Shown here in pieces: positions 32,552-45,276 of a stretch of DNA of 64,000 nt. The notes beneath the pieces were generated by a model. The model was given only the letters and a program-made list of their open reading frames with translations. It did no database searches and was not told where the DNA came from. Where the stretch lies: the NCBI RefSeq assembly GCF_004208635.1, contig NZ_CP035806.1, positions 2,852,001-2,916,000 of the forward strand. The letters are read 5' to 3'. The translations under genes and the position numbers were made by a program. Each line of letters begins with the position of its first letter. Within the stretch, counting starts at the first letter, position 1. Origin of the DNA: Leucobacter triazinivorans. Lineage in GTDB: Bacteria > Actinomycetota > Actinomycetes > Actinomycetales > Microbacteriaceae.

Positions 32552-33787
32552 ATGGCCCCCTATCTGGTCGTCGTCGCGGTCGCGGCGGTCGTGACCGCAG
32601 CTGCTTCCTACGCGATGCTGCGGCTCAGCCGGCGCTACCGGCTCGCCCCCGAGGTGCGGGCCCGCGACGTGCACCGAACGCCCACGCCGCGTCTCGGCGG
32701 GGTGGCGATGTTCGCCGGGATCCTCGCGGCGTTCGCGATCGCCGGCACGCAGGCCGAATTCGCCTCGCTCTACGAGCAGGGATCGAGAATGTGGGCACTG
32801 CTGGGGGCATGCGCCATCATCGCCGTGATCGGGGTGCTCGACGACCTGCTCGATCTCGACTGGATGATCAAGCTGGCGGCGCAGCTCGCGGCCGCCGGAC
32901 TGCTGGCCTGGAACGGGGTGCAGATCGTCTCGCTCCCGCTGGGCGACACCCTCGTGGTCGGCTCGCCCATCGCCAACTTCGTGATCACCGTGTTCCTCAT
33001 GACGCTCGTCATGAACGCCGTCAACTTCGTCGACGGCCTGGACGGCCTGGTGGCCGGCGTCGCGATCATCGCGAGCTCGGTGTTCTTCATCTACACCCGC
33101 ATGCTGCACGCGCAGATGGGCCAGTTCGACTCAGTGGTGTTCGCGAGCCTCATCGCGATCGTGCTGATCGGCATCTGCATCGGCTTCCTCCCGTTCAACT
33201 GGCATCGCGCCCGCATGTTCATGGGGGACACCGGTGCGCTGCTCGTCGGCCTGCTCATGGCGACCTCGACCGTCTCGGTGACCGGGGAGCTCAACCCGGC
33301 CGCGCTCGATCAGAAGCTCGTGCTCGCCGCCTACATCCCCATCATCCTGCCGGTCGCGGTGCTGGCGCTGCCGCTCGCAGACTTCTCCCTCGCCGTGGTG
33401 CGACGTCTGCTGGCGGGCAAGAGCCCGTTCGCGGCCGACCGCCAGCACCTGCACCACCGGCTGCTCGACATGGGGCACTCGCCGGTGCAGGCGGTGCTCA
33501 TCTTCTACCTCGGCACCGCCGTGCTGTCGATCGCGCTGCTGCTCGTGTTCACGCCCCAGAGCCTCGTGCTGCCCCTCGCCGTGCTGGTGGTCGGCACGCT
33601 CGCCTGCGGGCTGGTGCTGTTCTTCCCCGCCTCGCGGGTGCGCGCAGCCCTCGCGCAGCGGCGCTTGGTACGGTTGGGGGAGCGGGGAGTGCCCGCCGCC
33701 GACGCCACGCGCAGCTCGCGGACGGCCCTGAACCGCACGGGCGAAGCCGACGATGCAGACGAGGCAGACGAAAGGATCCCCGAGTGA
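32552..33787 (+). CDS. wecA: Polyprenyl-phosphate N-acetylglucosaminyl-1-phosphate transferase
   Basis: WecA/MraY superfamily membrane enzyme that loads GlcNAc-1-phosphate onto decaprenyl or undecaprenyl phosphate, starting arabinogalactan-like or teichoic wall polymers. 411 residues, about 11 membrane helices. Motifs: HRTPTPRLGG (about 47-56), the Asp pair VLDDLLDLDW near 94-104, NFVDGLDGL near 155-163, MFMGDTGALLVG near 221-232 and HLHHRLLDMGH near 295-305. Starts two bases after tsaC and overlaps the next gene by four bases. The C-terminal 50 residues are a hydrophilic tail. Confidence 0.92.
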   Translation: MAPYLVVVAVAAVVTAAASYAMLRLSRRYRLAPEVRARDVHRTPTPRLGGVAMFAGILAAFAIAGTQAEFASLYEQGSRMWALLGACAIIAVIGVLDDLLDLDWMIKLAAQLAAAGLLAWNGVQIVSLPLGDTLVVGSPIANFVITVFLMTLVMNAVNFVDGLDGLVAGVAIIASSVFFIYTRMLHAQMGQFDSVVFASLIAIVLIGICIGFLPFNWHRARMFMGDTGALLVGLLMATSTVSVTGELNPAALDQKLVLAAYIPIILPVAVLALPLADFSLAVVRRLLAGKSPFAADRQHLHHRLLDMGHSPVQAVLIFYLGTAVLSIALLLVFTPQSLVLPLAVLVVGTLACGLVLFFPASRVRAALAQRRLVRLGERGVPAADATRSSRTALNRTGEADDADEADERIPE

Positions 33788-34254
33788 GCAACCCCGCGAC
33801 CCCCGAGTCGTTCGAGACCGAGCCGGCGCCCATGCCGACCTCGCAGCCGGTGCTGCTGCGCGCGTTGCGGTGGGGCATCCTGGCCACGATCGCGCTGGTG
33901 GTGGTGTTCGGGGGTATCGGATGGCTGGTGGCCGAGGGCCGCGGGCTCACGGGCGGGGCGATGGGCGCGGCCTTCGCGGGCGTGTTCCTGCTGCTCACCG
34001 TCGGCAGCATCGCCTTCGCCAACCGATTCGTCGACAGCCCCGTCTACGTGCCGGTGTTCTTCGGAATCGTGATGGGCGCCTGGCTCGTGAAGTTCATCGG
34101 GTTCATCGTGGCGCTCCTGATCCTGCGCGGCCAGCCGTGGCTGGATCCGCGCATGTTCTTCTTCGGACTGCTCGCCGGCGTGATCGTCTCGCTCGTGATC
34201 GACGTGCTCGTGGTGACGAAGTCGCGCATCCCTTACGTCTCCGATCCTCGCTGA
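33784..34254 (+). CDS. atpI: AtpI-like membrane protein preceding the ATP synthase operon
   Basis: A 156-residue protein from GTG 33784, overlapping wecA by four bases (GTGA). Four membrane segments follow a Pro/Glu-rich N-terminus (WGILATIALVVVFGGIGWLV; GAAFAGVFLLLTVGSIAFAN; FFGIVMGAWLVKFIGFIVAL; FFFGLLAGVIVSLVIDVLVV). The arrangement and position match AtpI-type proteins, which assist ATP synthase assembly or Mg2+ handling. Sequence similarity to classical AtpI is weak, so the name is by position and topology. Confidence 0.7.
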   Translation: MSNPATPESFETEPAPMPTSQPVLLRALRWGILATIALVVVFGGIGWLVAEGRGLTGGAMGAAFAGVFLLLTVGSIAFANRFVDSPVYVPVFFGIVMGAWLVKFIGFIVALLILRGQPWLDPRMFFFGLLAGVIVSLVIDVLVVTKSRIPYVSDPR

Positions 34255-34274
34255 GCGGATCCCGTTCCCCGATG

Positions 34275-34330
34275 TGGGCGCCGAGTTTCGCCCGGGGCTG
34301 AATCCTTGTTAGGATGGGGGAGTTCCCTGC
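34275..34330 (+). promoter_or_regulatory. Possible promoter of the atp operon
   Basis: TTTCGC and TAGGAT lie 18 bases apart before the long atpB leader (34255-34418). GGTCGTGCTTG and its near-complement CGGGGGCACGACC in the leader could form a hairpin at 34333-34374. Weak evidence. Confidence 0.3.
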
Positions 34331-34418
34331 CGGGTCGTGCTTGAGCCATGCCTGTCAGGCCGGGGGCACGACCATCGTTCGACGCTGTACAGCTATGTCT
34401 GTACCCCGAATCAGGAGA

Positions 34419-35240
34419 ATGGCGCTGTTCGCAAACGCTATGCACCTCGTGACCCCGACTCTCTTCGCCGCGGAAGGTGAGTTCCATCCGCCGTCGATCA
34501 ACGAGTTCTTCCCGCCGGCGCTCTGGTTCGAAGGCACGCCCTTCGAGATCAACCGCATCATGCTCATCCGCATCGTCATGGCGGTGCTGCTGCTCGTGCT
34601 GTTCTGGATCGGCACCCGCCGCATGCGCGTGATCCCCACTCGGGGGCAGTCCCTCACCGAGATGGCGCTCGACTTCGTGCGCATCAACATCGCCGAGGAT
34701 CTGCTGGGCAAGGTCGACGGCCGTCGCTTCCTTCCCATCCTCACCGCGATGTTCTTCATGATCCTCGCGTTCAACATCACGGGTGTCATCCCCGGGCTCA
34801 ACATCGCGGCGTCGTCGGTCATCGGCACCCCGCTCGTGCTCGCGGTCGTGTCGTACGTCACCTTCATCTACGCCGGCATCAAGAAGAGCCCGAAGAACTT
34901 CTTCAAGAACTCTCTCTTCCCCTCGGGCGTTCCGTGGCCGGTCTACATCATCGTGACCCCGATCGAGCTGATCTCGACCTTCGTCATCCGCCCGGTCACG
35001 CTGACCCTCCGTCTGCTCATGAACATGATGGTCGGGCACCTGCTGCTCGTGCTGTTCTTCGCGGCCACCAACTTCTTCATCCTGTACGCCGGGGGCTTCT
35101 TCCCCGCGCTCGGCGTCTTCACCTTCGCGTTCGGCTTCGCGTTCACGCTCTTCGAGATCCTCGTGGCCGTGCTCCAGGCCTACGTGTTCACCCTGCTCAC
35201 CGCGGTCTACATTCAGCTCGCGCTGGCCGAAGACCACTAA
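34419..35240 (+). CDS. atpB: F1Fo ATP synthase subunit a
   Basis: Membrane stator subunit forming the proton half-channels. About 273 residues from ATG 34419; ATG 34395 or 34440 are also possible because AGGAG is only one base from 34419. The essential Arg lies in RPVTLTLRLLMNMMVGHLLL, and the C-terminal FTLFEILVAVLQAYVFTLLT with the channel Glu/Gln pair ends the protein. Six hydrophobic segments are visible. First gene of the atpBEFHAGDC operon. Confidence 0.93.
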   Translation: MALFANAMHLVTPTLFAAEGEFHPPSINEFFPPALWFEGTPFEINRIMLIRIVMAVLLLVLFWIGTRRMRVIPTRGQSLTEMALDFVRINIAEDLLGKVDGRRFLPILTAMFFMILAFNITGVIPGLNIAASSVIGTPLVLAVVSYVTFIYAGIKKSPKNFFKNSLFPSGVPWPVYIIVTPIELISTFVIRPVTLTLRLLMNMMVGHLLLVLFFAATNFFILYAGGFFPALGVFTFAFGFAFTLFEILVAVLQAYVFTLLTAVYIQLALAEDH

Positions 35241-35522
<282 letters not shown>

Positions 35523-35545
35523 TCCCGCATCTGCAACAACCTTGA

Positions 35546-36105
<560 letters not shown>

Positions 36106-36106
<1 letters not shown>

Positions 36107-36882
36107 TGGGAAGCGCGTCACGCGAAGCACTGGCCCAGGCGCGCACCGCGCTGCGGGCGGGGCTCGATCAGGCTGCCGGCGGCGAACTGCTGCGGGTGGC
36201 GGGCCGTATCGCAGAGAGCCCCGCGCTCGCTGCCGCACTCGGCGACGCCTCGGCGGACGCCGTGGCGAAGACCCAGGTGGTCGAGCGACTGTTCGGCGGG
36301 ATCTCCGCTGACGCGCGCTCCGTGCTCGTCGCCGCCGTGCATGCGCGGTGGTCGAACGTCGACGAGTTCGTCGCCGGTGTCGAGGAGCTCGGCCTGCGCG
36401 CCGAGGGCATCGCCAACCCGGAGCTCTCTGACGAGCTGCTCGCGGTCGCCGATCTGGTGGATCGCAGCCACGAGCTGCAGCTCAGCCTCGGCAGCAAGCT
36501 CGCCGAGCCCGCCGGTAAGGTGACGCTGGTGCAGCGCCTGCTGTCGGGCAAGACCTCCGCCTCGACCGTCGCGGTCGTGAGCCACCTCGTGGCGAACCCG
36601 CGCGGTCGTCGCCTCGATGCCGCTCTGCGCCAGGCTGCCCGCACGGCCGCGGATCAGGGCGGCAGCGAGCTCGCGACCGTCACGGTCGCGGCCCCCCTCA
36701 GCGGCGCACAGCAGGACCGTCTGGCCCGCGCGCTCGAGCAGTCGGCCGGTCGTCCGGTCAAGATCACCACGGTCGTCGATCCCGAGCTGATCGGCGGCGT
36801 GCGCATCCAGCTCGCCGACGACGTGATCGACGGCAGCGTCCGCGCCCGCCTGGAGGATCTCCGCCAGCAGCTCGCAGCGTAA
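36106..36882 (+). CDS. atpH: F1Fo ATP synthase subunit delta
   Basis: Peripheral stalk cap protein of 258 residues joining F1 to subunit b. The actinobacterial length is greater than the ~180-residue E. coli form because of an N-terminal extension. The C-terminal part carries the family segment [20 protein letters not shown] and [20 protein letters not shown]. Its start shares one base with the atpF stop. Confidence 0.93.
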
Positions 36883-36937
36883 GGCACAACTTTTCACCAC
36901 CGGGGGCGGCGCTTCCGGACCAGACAGAGGAAACGAA

Positions 36938-38563
36938 ATGGCAGAACTCTCAATCAGCCCGGACGAGATCCGCGACGCGCTGAAAGACTTCGCAGCGTCG
37001 TACGAGCCGACCCAGGCGGAGAAGACCGAGGTCGGCACGGTGGTCGACGCCGCAGACGGCATCGCACACGTCGCGGGCCTTCCCGGCGTGATGGCGAACG
37101 AGCTGGTGCGCTTCGAAGACGGCACGCTCGGCCTCGCGCAGAACCTCGAGGAAGACGAGATCGGTGTCGTCGTGCTCGGCGAGTTCACCGACATCGCCGA
37201 GGGCCAGCCGGTCACCCGCACCGGCGAGGTGCTCTCGGTACCCGTGGGCGAGGGCTACCTCGGCCGCGTGGTCGATCCGCTCGGCAACCCGATCGACGGC
37301 CTCGGCGAGATCGCCGGCGTCGAGGGGCGTCGCGCGCTCGAGCTGCAGGCGCCCGGCGTCATGCAGCGCAAGTCGGTGCACGAGCCGCTGCAGACCGGCA
37401 TCAAGGCCATCGACGCGATGATCCCCGTAGGCCGGGGCCAGCGCCAGCTCATCATCGGCGACCGTCAGACCGGCAAGACCGCGATCGCGATCGACACGAT
37501 CATCAACCAGAAGGCCAACTGGGAGTCGGGCGATACGACGAAGCAGGTGCGCTGCATCTACGTCGCGATCGGTCAGAAGGGCTCGACCATCGCCTCGGTG
37601 AAGGGCGCGCTCGAGGACGCGGGCGCGATGGAGTACACCACCATCGTGGCCTCGCCGGCCTCCGATCCCGCCGGCTTCAAGTACCTGGCGCCGTACACCG
37701 GCTCGGCCATCGGCCAGCACTGGATGTACGACGGCAAGCACGTGCTCATCATCTTCGACGACCTGTCCAAGCAGGCCGAGGCCTACCGCGCCGTGTCGCT
37801 GCTGCTGCGCCGCCCGCCGGGGCGCGAGGCCTACCCGGGCGACGTGTTCTACCTGCACTCCCGCCTGCTCGAGCGCTGCGCGAAGCTCTCGGATGAGCTG
37901 GGCGCCGGTTCGATGACCGGCCTGCCGATCATCGAGACGAAGGCGAACGACGTCTCCGCCTACATCCCGACCAACGTGATCTCGATCACCGACGGCCAGA
38001 TCTTCCTGCAGTCCGACCTCTTCAACGCCAACCAGCGTCCCGCGGTCGACGTGGGCATCTCGGTGTCGCGCGTCGGCGGCGACGCGCAGGTGAAGTCGAT
38101 CAAGAAGGTCTCCGGCACGCTCAAGCTCGAGCTCGCCCAGTACCGCGCTCTCGAGGCGTTCGCGATGTTCGCCTCGGATCTCGACGCGGCGAGCCGCAAG
38201 CAGCTGGAGCGGGGCGCCCGCCTCACCGAGCTGCTCAAGCAGCCGCAGTACACCCCGTACCCCGTCGAGGAGCAGACCGTCTCGATCTGGGCCGGCACCA
38301 ACGGCTACCTCGACGAGGTGCCGGTCGAGGACATCCTGCGCTTCGAGCGCGAGTTCCTCGACTACCTGGGCCGCAACTCGGAGGCGCTGAACACGCTCCG
38401 CTCGACCAACGTGCTCGACGACGACACCGTCGCCGAGGTCACCGCGCAGATCGAGAAGTTCAAGAGCGAGTTCCGCACCTCCTCGGGCAAGGCCCTGAAC
38501 GAGCAGTTCGAGGCGCTCGACGAGGCAGAGATCAAGCAGGAGCAGCTGGTCGTCAAGAAGTAG
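36938..38563 (+). CDS. atpA: F1Fo ATP synthase subunit alpha
   Basis: Non-catalytic nucleotide-binding F1 subunit, 541 residues. Walker A GDRQTGKT near 173-180, then the [13 protein letters not shown] stretch before it. The [20 protein letters not shown] segment near 368-387 and the catalytic-site Arg finger (within SVSRVGG) are present. RBS AGAGGAAACGAA before the ATG. Complete and typical. Confidence 0.96.
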   Translation: MAELSISPDEIRDALKDFAASYEPTQAEKTEVGTVVDAADGIAHVAGLPGVMANELVRFEDGTLGLAQNLEEDEIGVVVLGEFTDIAEGQPVTRTGEVLSVPVGEGYLGRVVDPLGNPIDGLGEIAGVEGRRALELQAPGVMQRKSVHEPLQTGIKAIDAMIPVGRGQRQLIIGDRQTGKTAIAIDTIINQKANWESGDTTKQVRCIYVAIGQKGSTIASVKGALEDAGAMEYTTIVASPASDPAGFKYLAPYTGSAIGQHWMYDGKHVLIIFDDLSKQAEAYRAVSLLLRRPPGREAYPGDVFYLHSRLLERCAKLSDELGAGSMTGLPIIETKANDVSAYIPTNVISITDGQIFLQSDLFNANQRPAVDVGISVSRVGGDAQVKSIKKVSGTLKLELAQYRALEAFAMFASDLDAASRKQLERGARLTELLKQPQYTPYPVEEQTVSIWAGTNGYLDEVPVEDILRFEREFLDYLGRNSEALNTLRSTNVLDDDTVAEVTAQIEKFKSEFRTSSGKALNEQFEALDEAEIKQEQLVVKK

Positions 38564-38642
38564 CGACGGCTTCGGCGGGGGCGCGAGCCCCCGCCGATCC
38601 CGAGCCACCTGACCAGCCAGCCCCGACCAGTACAGGAGAGAC

Positions 38643-41020
<2,378 letters not shown>

Positions 41021-41022
41021 GC

Positions 41023-41283
41023 ATGGCGCTCAACGTCAGCGTCGTCTCCGCCGATCGCGAGGTCTGGACCGGCTCGGCCGCCCAGGTCATCGCGAAGACG
41101 GTCGAGGGCGAGATCGGCATCCTCGGTGGTCACGAGCCGCTGCTCGCGAAGCTCGCGCAGGGCGAGGTGCGGGTGACCACCGCCGACGGTGAGAAGGTCA
41201 AGGTCGATGCCGAGGGGGGCTTCCTCTCCGTCGATCACGACACGGTGACCATCGTCGCCGGGCGAGCTGCACTCGTTCAGTAG
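41023..41283 (+). CDS. atpC: F1Fo ATP synthase subunit epsilon
   Basis: Central stalk subunit of 86 residues that couples rotation and inhibits ATPase activity. Beta-sandwich N-domain with IGILGGHEPLLAKLAQGEVR (about 32-51) and GGFLSVDHDTVTIVAGRAAL. The C-terminal helical domain is absent, as in several actinobacteria, so inhibition must work differently from E. coli. It starts two bases after atpD. Confidence 0.94.
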   Translation: MALNVSVVSADREVWTGSAAQVIAKTVEGEIGILGGHEPLLAKLAQGEVRVTTADGEKVKVDAEGGFLSVDHDTVTIVAGRAALVQ

Positions 41284-41304
41284 CAGTTCTTCCGCTCCGA
41301 CGCC

Positions 41305-41341
41305 GAGGCCGGACGTCGCCCCCGTGGGCGGCTCCGGCCTC
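41305..41341 (+). terminator. Terminator hairpin of the atp operon
   Basis: GAGGCCGGA (41305-41313) pairs perfectly with TCCGGCCTC (41333-41341), with an inner GCCCCC/GGGCGGC stem. Located 22 bases after atpC. Confidence 0.7.
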
Positions 41342-41428
41342 TCGTCGTCTCCGCGGCCCTGCACTCCGGTCATCGTCATGCTGCGCGAAGTCGCAGGATC
41401 CATCCCGTCTCCGAAAGGGAACCTCCGA

Positions 41429-42235
41429 ATGCTCGTGCTCCTTCCGCCTTCCGAGACCAAACGCCTCGGAGGATCGGGTGCGCTGGATCCCGCCGCGCTG
41501 CACGCGCCTGAGGCGTTGCAGGCGGCTCGTGAGCGGGTGCGCGCCGCGCTGGTCGAGCTGAGCCGCGACGAGGAGGCGGCGGCGAAGAGCCTGAAGCTCG
41601 GGGTGAAGAACCGCGGCGAGCTCGACCACAATCTGCGGCTCGGCTCGAGCGGCGTGATGCCCGCGATCGAGCGCTACACCGGAGTGCTCTACGACGCACT
41701 CGACGTCGGGTCGCTCTCTGCCCCCGAGCGCGCCTGGATCGATGCGCACGTCATGGTGCAGTCCGCGCTCTTCGGCCTGGTGAGCGCGGGAGACGCGATC
41801 CCGGCGTACCGGCTCTCGGCGGGATCGCGTCTGCCGCAGCTCGGAGCGCCCCTCAAGCGGGTGTGGGGCGAGGCCCACGCCCAGGTCAGCTGGGCCGAGG
41901 GCACCCTGCTGCTCGACCTGCGCTCCAAGGACTACGGTGCGCTCGCTCCGCTGCCGAATGGGTACTTCCTCAACGTGGTGCAGCGAGGCGAGAACGGCGA
42001 GGTGCGTGCGCTGAACCACTTCAACAAGGCGGCCAAGGGTGATCTCGTGCGGCGTCTCGCCCGATCCGGCGCCACCCCCGGGGGCGCAGAGATCGTCGGC
42101 GTCGAAGAGCTGCTGCGCTGGTCCCGCGACGAGGGGCTCGAGATGACGCTCTCCGAGGCGGATCGCTCGGTCACGCTGGTGACCGAGCTGGGGGCGCCTG
42201 CTCGCGCGTCCTCCTCCGGCGCGGTGGCGCGATAG
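41429..42235 (+). CDS. yaaA: YaaA-family (DUF328) peroxide-stress protein
   Basis: A 268-residue YaaA/UPF0246 protein. In E. coli YaaA lowers intracellular unincorporated iron during H2O2 stress and binds DNA. The family start MLVLLPPSETKRLGGSG is intact (ATG 41429 after AAAGGGA); PAIERYTGVLYDALDVGSLS and the end pattern GYFLNVVQRGENGEVRALNH with FNKAAKGDLVR are hallmarks. The open frame reaches to 41324, but that part spans a hairpin repeat and is not coding. Confidence 0.88.
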   Translation: MLVLLPPSETKRLGGSGALDPAALHAPEALQAARERVRAALVELSRDEEAAAKSLKLGVKNRGELDHNLRLGSSGVMPAIERYTGVLYDALDVGSLSAPERAWIDAHVMVQSALFGLVSAGDAIPAYRLSAGSRLPQLGAPLKRVWGEAHAQVSWAEGTLLLDLRSKDYGALAPLPNGYFLNVVQRGENGEVRALNHFNKAAKGDLVRRLARSGATPGGAEIVGVEELLRWSRDEGLEMTLSEADRSVTLVTELGAPARASSSGAVAR

Positions 42236-42265
42236 GATGTTGAAGATGTCTATGGAGCGGAAGCA

Positions 42266-43075
42266 GTGACCACTCGAGGTGAGAACGCGTCTCACCGGCG
42301 TCTGCGCTACCGCGGTGACCGCGACACCGAGATCGAGCTGTCGTGGTTCGCGCTGACCGACGTCGGTCGTCGGCGTGACACCAACCAGGACAGCTATGTC
42401 GCTCTGCCGCCCATCTTCGCGGTGGCCGACGGTATGGGCGGACACTCGGCCGGCGAGATCGCGTCAGCGGCGGTGGTGCGTCGCCTGGCCGAGCTCGGCG
42501 GCAACATGGAGGTCGGCGAAACCGACATCGACGAGATGCTGAGCGACGCCGTCGACGACATCGAGCTCGATGCGGGGGAGACCGAGCTCGGCGCAGGCAC
42601 GACCGTTACGGGCGTCTGCATGAGCCCCGAAGACGAGCCGACCTGGCGCGTCTTCAACATCGGCGACTCGCGCGTCTACCAGTACTTCAAGGGAGCGTTG
42701 AGTCAGATCACCGTCGATCACTCGGTTGTGCAGCACCTTCTCGACACCGGTGCGATCACCGAGGAAGAGGCGGAGATCCATCCGCACGCCAACGTGATCA
42801 CCCGCGCGGTGGGCTTCAACGAGGCGCCGATTCCGGACTACACCGCCCTCGCGCTGATCCCGGGGCAGCGCCTGCTCATCTGTTCCGACGGGCTGACCAA
42901 GGAGCTCACCGACATCGGGATCCAGCACTTCCTCGCCACTCAGCCCACCGCTGAGGACGCAGCGCGCACCCTGGTGCAGCAATCGCTCGAGAACGCGGGA
43001 CGCGACAACGTGACTGTGATCGTGATCGATGTGCACGCGGTCGGCGAGGATCGCACGGAGGAGATCACGGTCTGA
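42266..43075 (+). CDS. PP2C-type serine/threonine protein phosphatase
   Basis: A metal-dependent Ser/Thr phosphatase of 269 residues from GTG 42266. Metal-ligand Asp motifs: ALTDVGRRRDTNQDSYVA (about 31-48), VADGMGGHSAGEIAS (about 54-68), FNIGDSRVYQYFKG near 131-144, ICSDGLTKEL near 209-218 and GRDNVTVIVIDV near 245-256. No transmembrane or kinase domain is attached. In actinobacteria such stand-alone phosphatases often oppose PknA/B; no kinase is in the window. Confidence 0.9.
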   Translation: MTTRGENASHRRLRYRGDRDTEIELSWFALTDVGRRRDTNQDSYVALPPIFAVADGMGGHSAGEIASAAVVRRLAELGGNMEVGETDIDEMLSDAVDDIELDAGETELGAGTTVTGVCMSPEDEPTWRVFNIGDSRVYQYFKGALSQITVDHSVVQHLLDTGAITEEEAEIHPHANVITRAVGFNEAPIPDYTALALIPGQRLLICSDGLTKELTDIGIQHFLATQPTAEDAARTLVQQSLENAGRDNVTVIVIDVHAVGEDRTEEITV

Positions 43076-43087
43076 CCGTGCCCCGTC

Positions 43088-43123
43088 CCGCTGGCTGAGC
43101 GAGCGCGCTTGCTCAGCCAGCGG
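43088..43123. terminator. Bidirectional terminator hairpin
   Basis: CCGCTGGCTGAGC pairs perfectly with GCTCAGCCAGCGG around a 10-base loop, between the convergent phosphatase and aminotransferase genes. Confidence 0.72.
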
Positions 43124-43127
43124 CCGC

Positions 43128-44477
43128 TCAGGCTGCGGCGAATGCCGCCTCGAGTACGTCGATCACATCGTCGATCAGCTCGTCGCTCATCTTGAGCGAG
43201 GGCAGGAAACGGATGCCCTGGTTGTAGATGCCGGTGCTCAGCAGGATGACGCCGTTGCGCGATGCGTAGTCGATGACCTTCGCCACGAGATCGGCATCGG
43301 GCTCGAGGGTGCCGGGCTTCACGAGCTCCACGGCCAGCATCGCGCCCCGTCCGCGCACCTCGGCGATGGCCGGGTACTGCTCCTTGAGCCGGTTCAAGCC
43401 GGCGGTGAAGCGGGCTTCGATGCGCTTCGCCTCGGCGAGCAGCGATTGTGCCTCGAGCTGCTCGAACACAGCCACCGCAGCCGCGCACGCCACGGGGTTG
43501 CCGCCGAAGGTGCCGCCCAGCCCGCCCGGCTGCGACTTGTCCATGATCTCGGCGCGGCCGGTGATGCCCGCGAGCGGCAGTCCGCCGGCGATGCCCTTCG
43601 CCGTGAGCACGATGTCGGGTTCGACGCCGAACTGCTCGATCGAGAAGACGGTGCCGGTGCGCGCCATGCCGGCCTGCACCTCGTCTGCGATGAAGACGAT
43701 CCCGTTCTCGCGGCACCACTCGGCGAGCGCCGGCAGGTAGCCTTCGGCGGGCACGATGAACCCGCCCTCGCCCTGGATGGGTTCGACCACGAGGCACGCC
43801 AGATCCTCGGCCCCTGCGGTCTTCTCGAGGTGGGCGATGGTGCGCGCCGCTGCTTCGGGGCCGGTCAGCCCGTCGTGCAGCGGGTACGAATTAGGTGCCC
43901 GATAGATATCGCCGGCGCGAGGGCCGTAGCCGTAGGCGTAGGGCACGGCCTTGTGGTTCATGCTGCTGGTGAGCAGGGTGCGACCGTGGTAGGCGTGCTC
44001 GAGTACGGCGACACCGGGACGGCCGGTGTACTTGCGCGCGATCTTCACGCCGTTCTCGACGGCCTCGGCGCCCGAGTTCATGAGCAGGGTCTTGTAGGGC
44101 TGCTCGGGCGTCGATCCCGGCACGTGCTGCGCGAGGTACTCGGCGACCCGCACGTAGGGTTCGTAGGGCGTCATCGTGAAGAGGGTGTGCGTGACCTTGT
44201 TGAGCTGTGCCGTGGCGGCGGCGACCACGGCCTCGTCGGTGTGACCGATCGTGGTGACGCCGATGCCGCCGCAGACGTCGACGAGCTGGTTGCCGTCGAC
44301 GTCGACGACGATCGCGTCGTGGGAGCGCTCGATGTATACGGGCAGCACGCTGTGCACGCCCGGCGGCACGACGGCCCTGCGACGCTCATGGATCTCTCGT
44401 GAGCGGGGACCCGGGATCTCGGTGACGACGAGACGCTGCTGGGGAATGCTGGTTTCGGAGAGGGTCGCTTCGCTCAT
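43128..44477 (-). CDS. gabT: 4-aminobutyrate aminotransferase
   Basis: PLP-dependent class III aminotransferase, 449 residues, converting GABA and 2-oxoglutarate to succinate semialdehyde and glutamate. Motifs: NSGAEAVENGVKIARKYTGR near 126-145, IADEVQAGMARTG near 255-267, and the PLP Lys in LTAKGIAGGLPLAG near 290-303. ATG 44477 gives the usual family length. No succinate-semialdehyde dehydrogenase is adjacent. Related omega-aminotransferase specificity cannot be excluded. Confidence 0.87.
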   Translation of the reverse strand: MSEATLSETSIPQQRLVVTEIPGPRSREIHERRRAVVPPGVHSVLPVYIERSHDAIVVDVDGNQLVDVCGGIGVTTIGHTDEAVVAAATAQLNKVTHTLFTMTPYEPYVRVAEYLAQHVPGSTPEQPYKTLLMNSGAEAVENGVKIARKYTGRPGVAVLEHAYHGRTLLTSSMNHKAVPYAYGYGPRAGDIYRAPNSYPLHDGLTGPEAAARTIAHLEKTAGAEDLACLVVEPIQGEGGFIVPAEGYLPALAEWCRENGIVFIADEVQAGMARTGTVFSIEQFGVEPDIVLTAKGIAGGLPLAGITGRAEIMDKSQPGGLGGTFGGNPVACAAAVAVFEQLEAQSLLAEAKRIEARFTAGLNRLKEQYPAIAEVRGRGAMLAVELVKPGTLEPDADLVAKVIDYASRNGVILLSTGIYNQGIRFLPSLKMSDELIDDVIDVLEAAFAAA

Positions 44478-44564
44478 ACGCCTGATCTTACTCTCGGAGC
44501 GGTCGAGATCTTGCCGGGAGCCGCTCCGTGATGGATGCGGGATCCGCGGCGGTAGTGTGGGCGC

Positions 44565-45041
44565 ATGAAGGATCTGCACGAGTACCGCATCGGGATCGAG
44601 TGGACGGGCAATCGGGGAACGGGCACGAGCGGGTATCGCGCGTATGGGCGGCAGCTGCTGATCCACGCGGAGGGGAAAGCGGCGCTGGAGGGTTCGGCCG
44701 ACCGCACGTTCCACGGCGACGCCGACCGCTGGAACCCGGAGGAATTGCTGGTCACTGCACTCGCGCAGTGCCACATGCTGTCGTACCTCCACATGGCCGT
44801 CCGGGCCGGTGTGGTCGTGACGGCCTACACCGACGACGCCGTGGGGACGATGCGCCAGGAGGGGCTGGGCGGGGCCTTTTCAGGCGTCGTGCTGCGTCCG
44901 CGGGTGACGGTGGCCGACGCGTCGATGGTCGAGGCGGCCCGCGCGGCGCACGCCGAGGCCCGCGAGGTCTGCTTCATCGCGAACTCGGTCAACTTTCCCG
45001 TGACGCACGAGCCGCAGATTCTGGTCGCGCACGCGGAGTGA
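44565..45041 (+). CDS. OsmC-family peroxiredoxin-like protein
   Basis: A 158-residue OsmC/Ohr fold protein that probably reduces organic hydroperoxides through two Cys residues: one in LVTALAQCHMLSYLH (about 61-75) and one in AREVCFIANSVNFPV (about 131-145). NPEELLVTALAQC is the typical active-site helix. Divergent from gabT. Substrate unknown. Confidence 0.88.
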   Translation: MKDLHEYRIGIEWTGNRGTGTSGYRAYGRQLLIHAEGKAALEGSADRTFHGDADRWNPEELLVTALAQCHMLSYLHMAVRAGVVVTAYTDDAVGTMRQEGLGGAFSGVVLRPRVTVADASMVEAARAAHAEAREVCFIANSVNFPVTHEPQILVAHAE

Positions 45042-45120
45042 CCCGGGCGGCGGCTCTCGTGCGGGTGAGCGCCAGTCGTGCAGGACAAAACCCGTCATAC
45101 AGGACGATTGGGAGGAAAGG

Positions 45121-45246
45121 CTCCTGCATGACCGGAGTTCTCCTGCATGACGGGAGTCCGCGCTGGGACGCCGGGCGCCGGGACGCCGGGCGCCGGGCGC
45201 CGGGCGCCGGGCGCCGGGACGCCGGGCGCCGGGACGCCGGGCGAGC
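45121..45246. repeat. Two short tandem arrays upstream of metG
   Basis: Two 19-bp units CTCCTGCATGACCGGAGTT and CTCCTGCATGACGGGAGTC lie at 45121-45139 and 45140-45158. They are followed by a GC array of GGGACGCCGGGCGCC units to about 45244. The gap 45042-45276 has no gene. Confidence 0.7.
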
Positions 45247-45276
45247 CTGTCACCGGTTCCGAATACAATGGAACCC

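Noticed and set aside
32791..34254. A 487-residue frame through wecA into the AtpI-like gene
   Set aside because: The first 330 residues are a wecA shadow. The real gene starts at GTG 33784, overlapping the wecA stop by four bases.
45160..45246. A coding repeat (collagen-like) in the metG leader
   Set aside because: The GC-rich array has no start with ribosome-binding site in any frame and lies in a promoter region.
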